The position numbers were made by a program, and so were the translations under genes. 15,151 nt of DNA from JAFDVL01 sp031398365 (GTDB lineage Bacteria; Acidobacteriota; Blastocatellia; RBC074): contig JANNND010000194.1 in NCBI GenBank assembly GCA_031398365.1, positions 1 to 15,151 of the forward strand, read 5' to 3'. Positions 7,194 through 12,943 of the stretch are shown here, piece after piece. Every line of letters starts with the position of its first letter. Within the stretch, counting starts at the first letter, position 1. Under the pieces are notes generated by a model. That model was not told where the DNA came from, made no database searches, and saw nothing but the letters and a program-made list of their open reading frames with translations.

Positions 7194-8111
7194 ATGAACA
7201 AACGAATTTTTGTTTTTATCCTGCTCAGCTTGATTTGGGGATCAACCTGGCTCTTCGTCAAACTGGGCTTGGCTGTGCTGCCGCCCTTCACTTTTGCCGG
7301 TCTGCGCTTTGGTGCTTCGGCGTTGTTACTGTGGATCATTGCCGGACTGCGAAAAAGTGAAATCCCCCGTACGTGGGCGCAGTGGCGGGTCATTATCTGG
7401 ATTGGGTTCACCGGGATGAGCATCAATTATGGGCTGATTTTCTGGGGCGGAAAGTATATCTCTTCGGGTTTGGCAGCGGTGTTGCAGGCCATGATCCCCG
7501 CCTTTGGATTAGTGTTGGCGCATTACTATTTGCCGGGCGAGCGCATCACGCTGCGCAAGGCACTGGGCATTGCCACCGGAATTGTGGGAGTCGCGTTGAT
7601 CTTTTCCAATCAATTCAAATTGGCTGGCACGATGGCCCTGGCGGGGAGCGCCGCGTTGTTGCTCAGCGCCTTGATGGTGGCGACGACGAACATTATTGTG
7701 AAAGCCCACGCGCGGGCGCTTGATCCAATTGTGATGGCTGCCGGGCAAATGACGGTGGGCGTGATTCCGCTGTTTGTGGCGGGTGCGATTTGGGAAGGGA
7801 ACCCGCTCGACTTTCCCTGGAACCGCACGGCTGTGCTGTCGCTGTTGTATTTGGTGGTGATCGGTTCGACGCTGGCGTTCGTCCTGTTCTATTGGCTGAT
7901 TCGGCAGGTAGCTGTCACCAAGACGATGCTGATTTCGTTGCTTACGCCGGTGATCGCGGTGGCTCTGGGAATGATGATCTTGGGGGAACAATTAACCTGG
8001 CAGATCGCGGTCGGCACATTTTTGATTCTGGCCGGCGTGGGTGCCATTGTCGGAGAACAACTGATCGCAAAATATCTGCGCGCAGCGGTGCCAACGCCAT
8101 CCAATGGTTGA
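7194..8111 (+). CDS. EamA/DMT-family inner-membrane transporter
   Basis: The 305-residue protein starts at ATG 7194, 39 bases after the preceding gene. It has about ten hydrophobic helices in two EamA halves of five (about residues 5-135 and 147-290). The first helix has the family hallmark LIWGSTWLFVKLGL. The first half ends in a GIATGIVGVALIF helix, and the second half ends with SLLTPVIAVALGMMILGEQL followed by a last helix, LILAGVGAIVGEQL. Length and topology are normal for drug/metabolite transporters of the RhaT/YdcZ/EamA type. Members export or import amino acids, nucleosides or other small metabolites, and the substrate cannot be told from sequence. It may be co-transcribed with the secreted protein upstream, but nothing in the context links their functions. 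Confidence 0.92.
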   Translation: MNKRIFVFILLSLIWGSTWLFVKLGLAVLPPFTFAGLRFGASALLLWIIAGLRKSEIPRTWAQWRVIIWIGFTGMSINYGLIFWGGKYISSGLAAVLQAMIPAFGLVLAHYYLPGERITLRKALGIATGIVGVALIFSNQFKLAGTMALAGSAALLLSALMVATTNIIVKAHARALDPIVMAAGQMTVGVIPLFVAGAIWEGNPLDFPWNRTAVLSLLYLVVIGSTLAFVLFYWLIRQVAVTKTMLISLLTPVIAVALGMMILGEQLTWQIAVGTFLILAGVGAIVGEQLIAKYLRAAVPTPSNG

Positions 8112-8186
8112 CAGCCCAAAGCCCTTTGCGTATCATCCCCGCTTGTTTTTGAGCGCCTCGAAATCATCCATTAGGTAGGTAGAATT

Positions 8187-8609
<423 letters not shown>

Positions 8610-8610
8610 A

Positions 8611-8621
8611 AAATTGACAAT
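8611..8621 (+). repeat. Left copy of the AAATTGACAAT direct repeat
   Basis: This 11-base sequence follows the secG stop codon and is identical to 9181-9191. The bases outside differ on both sides (A and G here, C and T at the right copy), so the match is exactly 11 bases. Confidence 0.65.
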
Positions 8622-9180
8622 GCAATGGTTGTATGGCGAATCGCAAGTACACGGCGGAGATGTTACAACCCATCGTTGCTGCTTCATTATCTTACGCCGA
8701 AGTCTTACGGCAGCTTGGGTTGAAGCAGACTGGCGGTTCCCAGACCAATATCAAACGGTTAGTCACACAGTACGAAATTAGCACTACCCATTTTCTGGGT
8801 CAGATGCGAAATCAAGGTGGAGACCACCGAGGTGGGCCAAGGAAGGCAACGGTTGATGAAGTTTTTGTAATGCGAGACCCGCTGGCACAGCCTGAAAAAT
8901 CCTATAAGCTGCGCCGCGTGATGATTGAAAGCGGGATTCCTTTCCAGTGTGCAATGTGTGGATTGGAGCCTCTTTGGAATGGCAAGATGTTGCTGCTGGC
9001 GGTTGATCACATCAATGGTCATCGGTATGATAATCGCCGCGAAAATCTTCGGTTCCTTTGCCCTAATTGCCATAGTCAAACGCCAACGTTTGGGCGCAGC
9101 AAAGGCTACACTGATGTGACGACTTGTAAGCGTTGGATGACGCATCATCGGCAACAGAAAAAGCACATTGCCAAACAGAC
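8611..9180 (+). mobile_element. 570-base HNH-gene insertion bounded by an 11-base direct repeat
   Basis: AAATTGACAAT occurs two bases after the secG stop (8611-8621) and again at the end of the HNH gene (9181-9191). Removing one repeat plus the HNH gene would leave secG and tRNA-Leu separated by only about 25 bases. The right-hand copy is part of a perfect palindrome, AAATTG-A-CAATTT (9181-9193); the left copy matches only its first 11 bases. The HNH coding region is visibly poorer in GC than its neighbours: two 60-base samples gave 45-50 %, against 58 % in one from B2. The insertion interpretation is inference. No transposase, terminal inverted repeats or intron/intein core is seen. Confidence 0.5.
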
Positions 9181-9187
9181 AAATTGA
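8633..9187 (+). CDS. Free-standing HNH endonuclease with N-terminal helix-turn-helix
   Basis: The 184-residue protein starts at ATG 8633, the only start after an in-frame stop at 8615. No clear Shine-Dalgarno precedes it. Residues about 6-55 form a helical region with a probable helix-turn-helix (SYAEVLRQLGL, ending in ISTTHF), as in phage and free-standing HNH proteins. The C-terminal HNH domain has the zinc pair C106-x2-C109 and the catalytic core AVD125H126INGH130. It continues with ENLR around N138 and the second zinc pair C143-x2-C146H147, so all ββα-metal residues are present and activity is plausible. It would nick or cut DNA at a site partly set by the N-terminal domain. It lies between secG and tRNA-Leu inside a direct-repeat-bounded segment and has a less GC-rich sequence. 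A homing endonuclease or phage-derived gene is more likely than a restriction enzyme, as no methylase is nearby. Confidence 0.9.
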   Translation: MANRKYTAEMLQPIVAASLSYAEVLRQLGLKQTGGSQTNIKRLVTQYEISTTHFLGQMRNQGGDHRGGPRKATVDEVFVMRDPLAQPEKSYKLRRVMIESGIPFQCAMCGLEPLWNGKMLLLAVDHINGHRYDNRRENLRFLCPNCHSQTPTFGRSKGYTDVTTCKRWMTHHRQQKKHIAKQTN

Positions 9188-9193
9188 CAATTT
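9181..9193 (+). repeat. Right copy of the direct repeat, within palindrome AAATTGACAATTT
   Basis: The first 11 bases repeat 8611-8621. The 13-base sequence is a perfect inverted repeat around the central A (AAATTG/CAATTT). It overlaps the HNH stop codon and ends 10 bases before the tRNA. It could be the ancestral recognition site of the inserted gene. Confidence 0.6.
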
Positions 9194-9203
9194 AAGGTTT
9201 TGT

Positions 9204-9287
9204 GGGGACGTGGCGGAATGGTATACGCGCTAGTTTGAGGTGCTAGTGGGGCAACCCGTGAGAGTTCGAGTCTCTCCGTCCCCACCA
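9204..9287 (+). tRNA. trnL: tRNA-Leu, anticodon GAG, with encoded CCA
   Basis: The cloverleaf folds fully. The acceptor stem GGGGACG (9204-9210) pairs with CGTCCCC (9277-9283), followed by A and an encoded CCA (9285-9287). The D stem is GCG/CGC around a GAATGGTATA loop. The anticodon stem CTAGT/GCTAG (9230-9234, 9242-9246) encloses the loop TTGAGGT with anticodon GAG at 9237-9239, which reads CUC/CUU. The long class II variable arm has GGG/CCC (9248-9257). The T arm is GAGAG-TTCGAGT-CTCTC. The long variable arm and anticodon fix the leucine identity. It was probably transcribed with secG before the HNH gene intervened, and a terminator follows immediately. Confidence 0.97.
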
Positions 9288-9295
9288 CAAATTCA

Positions 9296-9330
9296 AAAGA
9301 CCGTCGGTCATTTAGATCGGCGGTCTTTTT
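9296..9330 (+). terminator. Rho-independent terminator after tRNA-Leu
   Basis: A 14-base-pair stem (9296-9309 with 9315-9328, two G-T wobbles) encloses the loop ATTTA. The right arm ends in a run of five T (9326-9330). It starts nine bases after the tRNA CCA end and should end the secG-HNH-tRNA transcript. Confidence 0.92.
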
Positions 9331-9568
9331 CTGTTTACGGCGGCAATTTGCGCGCTACTGCTGCACGTCAGAGCGAACGGAGGACGCGCACAATTGGCCC
9401 GCGTTGTCGCTCGGTCAATGTGCTATAGCGATTCACCCCTGCCCCCGCCTCACCGCGATGTCGCCGAATTGCCTTATTTTTCCGCTGCGAAGCTTTGCGC
9501 CACTGCAACAGAAATGAGGATTTAAAGCTGCATCCAGCCGCCCAGAGCGGTCATTGCTTGCGTGGAGC
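9331..9568. other. Gene-free stretch between terminator and candidate structured RNA
   Basis: No coding frame here has recognisable protein similarity, a plausible start or a Shine-Dalgarno. The two short open frames that touch it read as compositional noise. The only structure seen is a weak interrupted hairpin: GAGCGA (9371-9376) with TCGCTC (9407-9412) and ACGCG (9384-9388) with CGCGT (9400-9404). It could be decayed mobile DNA or a control region. Confidence 0.5.
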
Positions 9569-9680
9569 GTGCGATCCTGTTTTCAGTGAGAATTGTTGCG
9601 TTGCCTGCTTGTCGCTGATCTGTGGGGGGAGCAGCGACAAGCAGGCCTCTAATAAGCAACTCCCTCATCCTGGGTCGCAT
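9569..9680 (+). ncRNA. Candidate structured RNA: 112-base extended hairpin
   Basis: Nested inverted repeats fold the whole segment onto itself. The outer stem GTGCGATCC (9569-9577) pairs with GGGTCGCAT (9672-9680) with two wobbles. TGAG (9587-9590) pairs with CTCA (9664-9667), and GTTGC (9595-9599) with GCAAC (9656-9660). An uninterrupted perfect 15-base-pair stem, 9603-9617 with 9632-9646, closes a 14-base G-rich loop that contains six consecutive G. The stem is not followed by a T run, so it is not a simple terminator. The rod with internal loops recalls 6S-like or cis-acting leader RNAs, but no known family motif is recognised. The strand is unknown and + is assumed from context. It ends about 135 bases before the response regulator and might be its leader. 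Confidence 0.4.
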
Positions 9681-9733
9681 AGAAAAGGTACAGTGCAAAT
9701 GTAAAGCGTTGATTTACGCGGCGCAAAGATTTG

Positions 9734-9749
9734 TTAAGGAACAGTAAAG
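9734..9749 (+). promoter_or_regulatory. Possible OmpR-family operator upstream of the response regulator
   Basis: TTAAG (9734-9738) and TAAAG (9745-9749) are spaced by six bases, so they lie 11 bases apart on the same face of the helix. Direct half-sites with this spacing are typical of OmpR/CpxR-type winged-helix regulators. The site ends 65 bases before the start codon at 9815. A TTGGCA that could serve as -35 begins at 9750, but no good -10 follows at standard spacing. Confidence 0.3.
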
Positions 9750-9814
9750 TTGGCAGCCTTTGCGCGCCATCCGATTTACATTATGCTGCGAAGCCTGGGA
9801 GGCAAGACAACTTT

Positions 9815-10540
9815 ATGACGGCTGAAAATTTTCCGCGCACCCGCTTGTTAATGATTGATGATGACGTGAAGCTGTGTCGGTTGGTCAAAGACTATCTGGA
9901 GCCACTCGGCTACGAAGTCGAAAGCGTGCATACAGGGCCGCAAGGCGTCGAAAAAGTAAGCAGTGAAAATTATCAAGCCGTGATTCTGGATGTGATGTTG
10001 CCGGGCCTGGATGGCTTTGAAGTCTTGCGCCAGATTCGGCGTATTTCCAGCGTGCCGGTATTGATGTTGACGGCGCTTGGTGATGAATCCGACCGCATCG
10101 TGGGTTTGGAAATAGGAGCTGATGATTATTTACCGAAAACGTTTTCGACGCGCGAATTGCTGGCACGATTGCGCGCCGTGACGCGGCGTTCGGTGCTGAC
10201 AACACAGCAACCGCCAGCGGCAGCAACGACCGAAATTGTCATTAATGATTTGTGCCTCAACCCCGAAGCCAGAAAAGCAACACTGAGCGCTCAACCCCTG
10301 AACCTGACCGCGTTGGAATTTGATTTGTTGCTTATCCTGGCGCGGGCCGCTGACCGTGTGCTGAGCCGCGAACAAATCCTGGATGATATTAGCGGGCGCG
10401 ATTATGAAGTCTTTGATCGTTCGATTGATGTGCATATTTCACTGCTGCGCCGTAAGCTTGGCGATGATCCAAAAACGCCAAAGTTCATCAAAACGGTGCG
10501 GTCGGTGGGCTATATGTTGATGCGGAAAGGAGGAGACTGA
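9815..10540 (+). CDS. OmpR-family response regulator, CpxR-like
   Basis: The 241-residue protein starts at ATG 9815, with GGGAGG at 9797-9802. A longer frame back to TTG 9731 is rejected because it adds residues with no receiver homology. The receiver domain (about 10-120) has the acidic pocket D15-D16-D17, phosphoacceptor D59 in LDVMLPGLDG, T86 and K108. The segment GLEIGADDYLPK followed by RELLARLRAVTRRS closely resembles CpxR. The residue after K108 is Thr, where the family normally has Pro. The C-terminal winged-helix domain (about 140-238) has LTALEFDLL, SREQIL, the recognition-helix pattern SIDVHISLLRRKLGDD and FIKTVRSVGYML. It would bind DNA when phosphorylated by the kinase encoded 87 bases downstream. 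Regulation of envelope functions is inferred from the CpxR resemblance only. Confidence 0.93.
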   Translation: MTAENFPRTRLLMIDDDVKLCRLVKDYLEPLGYEVESVHTGPQGVEKVSSENYQAVILDVMLPGLDGFEVLRQIRRISSVPVLMLTALGDESDRIVGLEIGADDYLPKTFSTRELLARLRAVTRRSVLTTQQPPAAATTEIVINDLCLNPEARKATLSAQPLNLTALEFDLLLILARAADRVLSREQILDDISGRDYEVFDRSIDVHISLLRRKLGDDPKTPKFIKTVRSVGYMLMRKGGD

Positions 10541-10553
10541 ACGGGCTGGGGAA

Positions 10554-10592
10554 GTCTGGGGAGTCCATAGAGTCTGGAGGGTCTGGAGGGTC
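10554..10592 (+). repeat. Degenerate 9-base tandem repeat between response regulator and kinase
   Basis: GTC recurs exactly every nine bases, at 10554, 10563, 10572, 10581 and 10590. The units are GTCTGGGGA, GTCCATAGA, GTCTGGAGG and GTCTGGAGG plus a partial one, and a looser related unit lies just before (10545-10553). The tract fills most of the 87-base gap between the two genes and holds no start codon with proper spacing. Confidence 0.65.
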
Positions 10593-10627
10593 ATTTTAAG
10601 ATTTTTCTGATCCTGTGGATTTTAATC

Positions 10628-12082
10628 ATGCGTTTTTCCTTATTTACCAAAATTCTGCTTTGGTTTTTTCTGAACCTGATGGTATTGGGAGCCGTCCTGC
10701 TGGGATTTTTCTTCTGGCGCGCACCGGTCATGGGACGCGTATTTAGTGAATCCAGCACCGGCCTGCGTGCGGTCGCGCAATTGGTCACGGCAGAGCTACA
10801 CGAAAAATCGCAACCGGAGCGAGACGCCATTCTCAAGCGTTTCAGCGCCGCGTATGAGGTGCAGTTTCTATTGTATTCCGCACAGGGCGAAAAGTTAGCG
10901 GGCGCAGCATTGTTGGTTCCGCCCACTGTGCTAACAGAGATCGCTGCGCCGCCGCGTGGGATGCCGCCACCACCACCATCGGCACTGGGTGATCCGCCGC
11001 CACGTCAAGGAATGCAGTCACGTCCGCCTCCCTTTCCTCTCACTGAAGTAACCACCGGCAGTCCGACAATGTACTGGAAACTGGTGCGCATTCCACTGTT
11101 TGAGAAGGGACAACCGGGTGAACACAAAGCTGTGTTGCTGGCGGTTTCAGCTTCCCGTTCGGGCAATGGCTTATTCTTCGATCCAAAGCCCTTGCTGCTG
11201 CTCGTGCTGGTGATATTGGGGCTTTCCATTTTGCTCTGGCTACCGTTTGTGCGCGGCCTGACCAAAGCGATTCGGCAACTGACCGCCGCCACAGAACAAA
11301 TTGCTGAAGAGCGCTTTGACGTGCGCGTAGACGAACAGCGCGACGATGAAATCGGGCGCTTGGGCAAAGCAATCAATCATCTGGCGACGCGGCTGTCGGG
11401 CTTTGTCCACGGGCAAAAGCGTTTTCTCGGCGACATTTCGCATGAACTGAATTCACCGCTGGCGCGGATGCAATTTGCCTTGAGCATTCTGGAAAGCCGC
11501 GTGGAACCGCAGCACCGCGCCTACATCACCGACGCGCAGGAAGAAGTGCAATTGATGACGCGATTGGTCAGCGAATTGCTGGATTATTCGAAAGCTGGCC
11601 TGAAGACCGCAGCAATCAAACTGGAAGCCGTGCGCCTGCGCCCACTTGTGCAACTGGCCATCGTGCGTGAAGTCGCCCAGCCAGAGTCCGTCAAAAATAA
11701 CGTGGCTGAAGCAACCGCAGTGATTGCCCATCCTGAACTGCTGGCGCGCGCCTTGTCCAATGTGATTCGCAATGCCGTGCGCTACGCCGATGCCACCGGC
11801 AACATTGAAATCTCCGCCCATCAGCAGGGGCAACAGGTAAAAGTCTGTATCACCGACAATGGTCCCGGCGTGCCGCAGCCCGCACTCGACAGACTTTTTG
11901 ATCCTTTTTATCGTCTGGAAGCAGATCGTGCGCGTACCACCGGAGGCGCGGGACTCGGCTTAGCCATTGTGAAATCCTGCGTCGATGCGTGTCAGGGAAC
12001 CGTATCCGCGCGCAATCGCCAGCCCACCGGGTTAGAAGTAATGATTACTCTCAAATCTTCTGCGGAATCCAGCCTCCCTTGA
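10628..12082 (+). CDS. Sensor histidine kinase, CpxA-like
   Basis: The 484-residue inner-membrane kinase starts at ATG 10628 without an obvious Shine-Dalgarno. Transmembrane helix 1 is at about 10-30. The periplasmic sensor is at about 31-187 and contains a strikingly proline-rich segment at 98-137. Transmembrane helix 2 is at about 188-207 and a HAMP linker at 208-262. The dimerisation and phosphoacceptor helix carries H272 in GDISHELNSPLARMQ. The ATPase domain has the N box NVIRNAVRYA (about 378-387), the G1 box DNGPGV (410-415), the F box FDPFYRL and the G2 box GGAGLGLAI (439-447). All catalytic boxes are intact. It should phosphorylate D59 of the adjacent regulator. The stimulus is unknown; CpxA homologues sense envelope stress. 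The G2 region and the DIGR-like EIGRLGKAINHLA HAMP end are typical. Confidence 0.94.
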   Translation: MRFSLFTKILLWFFLNLMVLGAVLLGFFFWRAPVMGRVFSESSTGLRAVAQLVTAELHEKSQPERDAILKRFSAAYEVQFLLYSAQGEKLAGAALLVPPTVLTEIAAPPRGMPPPPPSALGDPPPRQGMQSRPPPFPLTEVTTGSPTMYWKLVRIPLFEKGQPGEHKAVLLAVSASRSGNGLFFDPKPLLLLVLVILGLSILLWLPFVRGLTKAIRQLTAATEQIAEERFDVRVDEQRDDEIGRLGKAINHLATRLSGFVHGQKRFLGDISHELNSPLARMQFALSILESRVEPQHRAYITDAQEEVQLMTRLVSELLDYSKAGLKTAAIKLEAVRLRPLVQLAIVREVAQPESVKNNVAEATAVIAHPELLARALSNVIRNAVRYADATGNIEISAHQQGQQVKVCITDNGPGVPQPALDRLFDPFYRLEADRARTTGGAGLGLAIVKSCVDACQGTVSARNRQPTGLEVMITLKSSAESSLP

Positions 12083-12097
12083 CAAGACAGGGTTGGA

Positions 12098-12128
12098 AAT
12101 CTAGTATCTCAAATCTAATATATCAGAT
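12098..12128 (+). promoter_or_regulatory. Tandem 14-base repeat and near-palindrome upstream of the GntR gene
   Basis: AATCTAGTATCTCA (12098-12111) is followed directly by AATCTAATATATCA (12112-12125), a match at 12 of 14 positions. The second copy overlaps ATCTAATATATCAGAT (12113-12128), a 16-base palindrome with one mismatched pair. AT-rich palindromes just before a GntR-family gene are often its own operator. The site ends 28 bases before the start codon. It could also be a compositional AT-rich repeat. Confidence 0.4.
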
Positions 12129-12156
12129 GCCAGCAAGTGAACAGGGCGCAATTCTT

Positions 12157-12831
12157 ATGGCAACACCCCAAGCATTCATCATCAATCAAACGAAGATCAG
12201 CGAACAGGTTTACGATTATTTGCACGGAGAAATCACAGCAGGGCGTTTGGCACCGGGCCAGCGGCTGGATTTGGAAGAATTGGTGGGGCAACTCAAAATC
12301 TCCAAAATGCCCATTAAAGAGGCGATTGGGCGCTTGGCCTCAGAAGGGTTGCTGGACATTCAGGCGCGGCGCGGCACGTATGTCGGGCGCGTAGACGCGC
12401 GGGATTTGGCCGAAACCTTTGAGGTGCGCCGCGCGCTGGAAATGCTGGCGGGCGAATTGGCAGCACCGCGCATCACCAAAGCCGAGATTAGCAAGCTGCG
12501 CAGCTTGATTGCCCAGATGGAAGCCTCGCAGGAGGTCGGGCCGCATCTGGAATTGAACTTTCAATTTCACGGCCTGATCGTTGCGCTTTCCGACAATCGC
12601 AAACTGATTGAAATGTATCACCGCTTGCGCGTGCCGATTCAGGTGGCCGGGATTCATTATCGTTCTGAGGTGTGGGTGGCGCGCATTGCGCAGGAACAAA
12701 AAGAACATCGCGCCATCGTGCGCGCGCTGGAGCAGAAAGACGCTGAGGCGGTGTCGCGCGCCATCAGCCAACATATCAAACGCGGCAGCACATCTTTGCT
12801 GGAAGATGTCGAACGCTCACAAAACGCTTAG
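12157..12831 (+). CDS. GntR-family transcriptional regulator, FCD (FadR) subfamily
   Basis: The 224-residue protein starts at ATG 12157, with AGGG about ten bases upstream. The in-frame ATG at 12127 has no Shine-Dalgarno, and the open frame back to 11989 merely overlaps the kinase gene. The N-terminal winged helix-turn-helix (about 10-76) has the GntR signature: GRLAPGQRLDLEELVGQL, then KISKMPIKEAIGRLASEGLL and RRGTYV. The C-terminal all-helical FCD domain (about 82-212) binds small acids or metals in this family. H138 in NFQFH, H184 in KEHRAI and H206 fit the metal-binding histidine triad. Such proteins usually repress operons for organic-acid or sugar-acid use. No catabolic gene is adjacent, and the next gene is a TonB-dependent receptor that could be its target. 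It lies 74 bases after the kinase. Confidence 0.93.
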   Translation: MATPQAFIINQTKISEQVYDYLHGEITAGRLAPGQRLDLEELVGQLKISKMPIKEAIGRLASEGLLDIQARRGTYVGRVDARDLAETFEVRRALEMLAGELAAPRITKAEISKLRSLIAQMEASQEVGPHLELNFQFHGLIVALSDNRKLIEMYHRLRVPIQVAGIHYRSEVWVARIAQEQKEHRAIVRALEQKDAEAVSRAISQHIKRGSTSLLEDVERSQNA

Positions 12832-12852
12832 GTATTTCAATTCGCATATTCA

Positions 12853-12926
12853 CAGTGAAGCCGATTTCCGGCGGGCGCGAACTTTGGCGAGTCTGGCCCC
12901 AACGAAAAATCGGCGTTCACTGCTTT
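12853..12926 (+). other. Long hairpin between GntR gene and TonB receptor (terminator or 5' leader)
   Basis: CAGTGAA (12853-12859) with GCCGATTT (12860-12867) pairs with AAATCGGC (12907-12914) and TTCACTG (12916-12922). This is a 15-base-pair stem with one bulged G, enclosing 39 bases that are themselves GC-rich. It is followed by CTTTT, only a short T run. It could terminate the GntR transcript or be a structured leader for the receptor, whose ribosome-binding site begins at 12933. Confidence 0.55.
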
Positions 12927-12932
12927 TCCACC

Positions 12933-12937
12933 GGAGG
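12933..12937 (+). promoter_or_regulatory. Shine-Dalgarno that fixes the TonB receptor start
   Basis: A perfect GGAGG lies six bases before ATG 12944 and supports this start for a gene whose end is outside the window. Confidence 0.8.
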
Positions 12938-12943
12938 CTCAAA

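Noticed and set aside
8614..8619. TTGACA as a -35 promoter box for the HNH gene
   Set aside because: No -10 element lies about 17 bases downstream, and the hexamer is part of the 11-base repeat, as is the identical one at 9184-9189.
9240..9428. Short + strand open frame over the tRNA 3' end and terminator
   Set aside because: It overlaps a fully folding tRNA and its terminator, and the translation shows no family features.
9495..9704. Short + strand open frame across the long hairpin
   Set aside because: It has no Shine-Dalgarno, and most of it is the inverted-repeat structure at 9569-9680. The peptide looks like noise.
9731..9814. Upstream TTG start for the response regulator
   Set aside because: The 28 extra residues do not belong to a receiver domain, and ATG 9815 has a GGGAGG ahead of it.
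11989..12156. GTG start for the GntR gene inside the kinase gene
   Set aside because: The extra residues have no GntR homology and would overlap the end of the kinase; ATG 12157 starts right before the winged helix.
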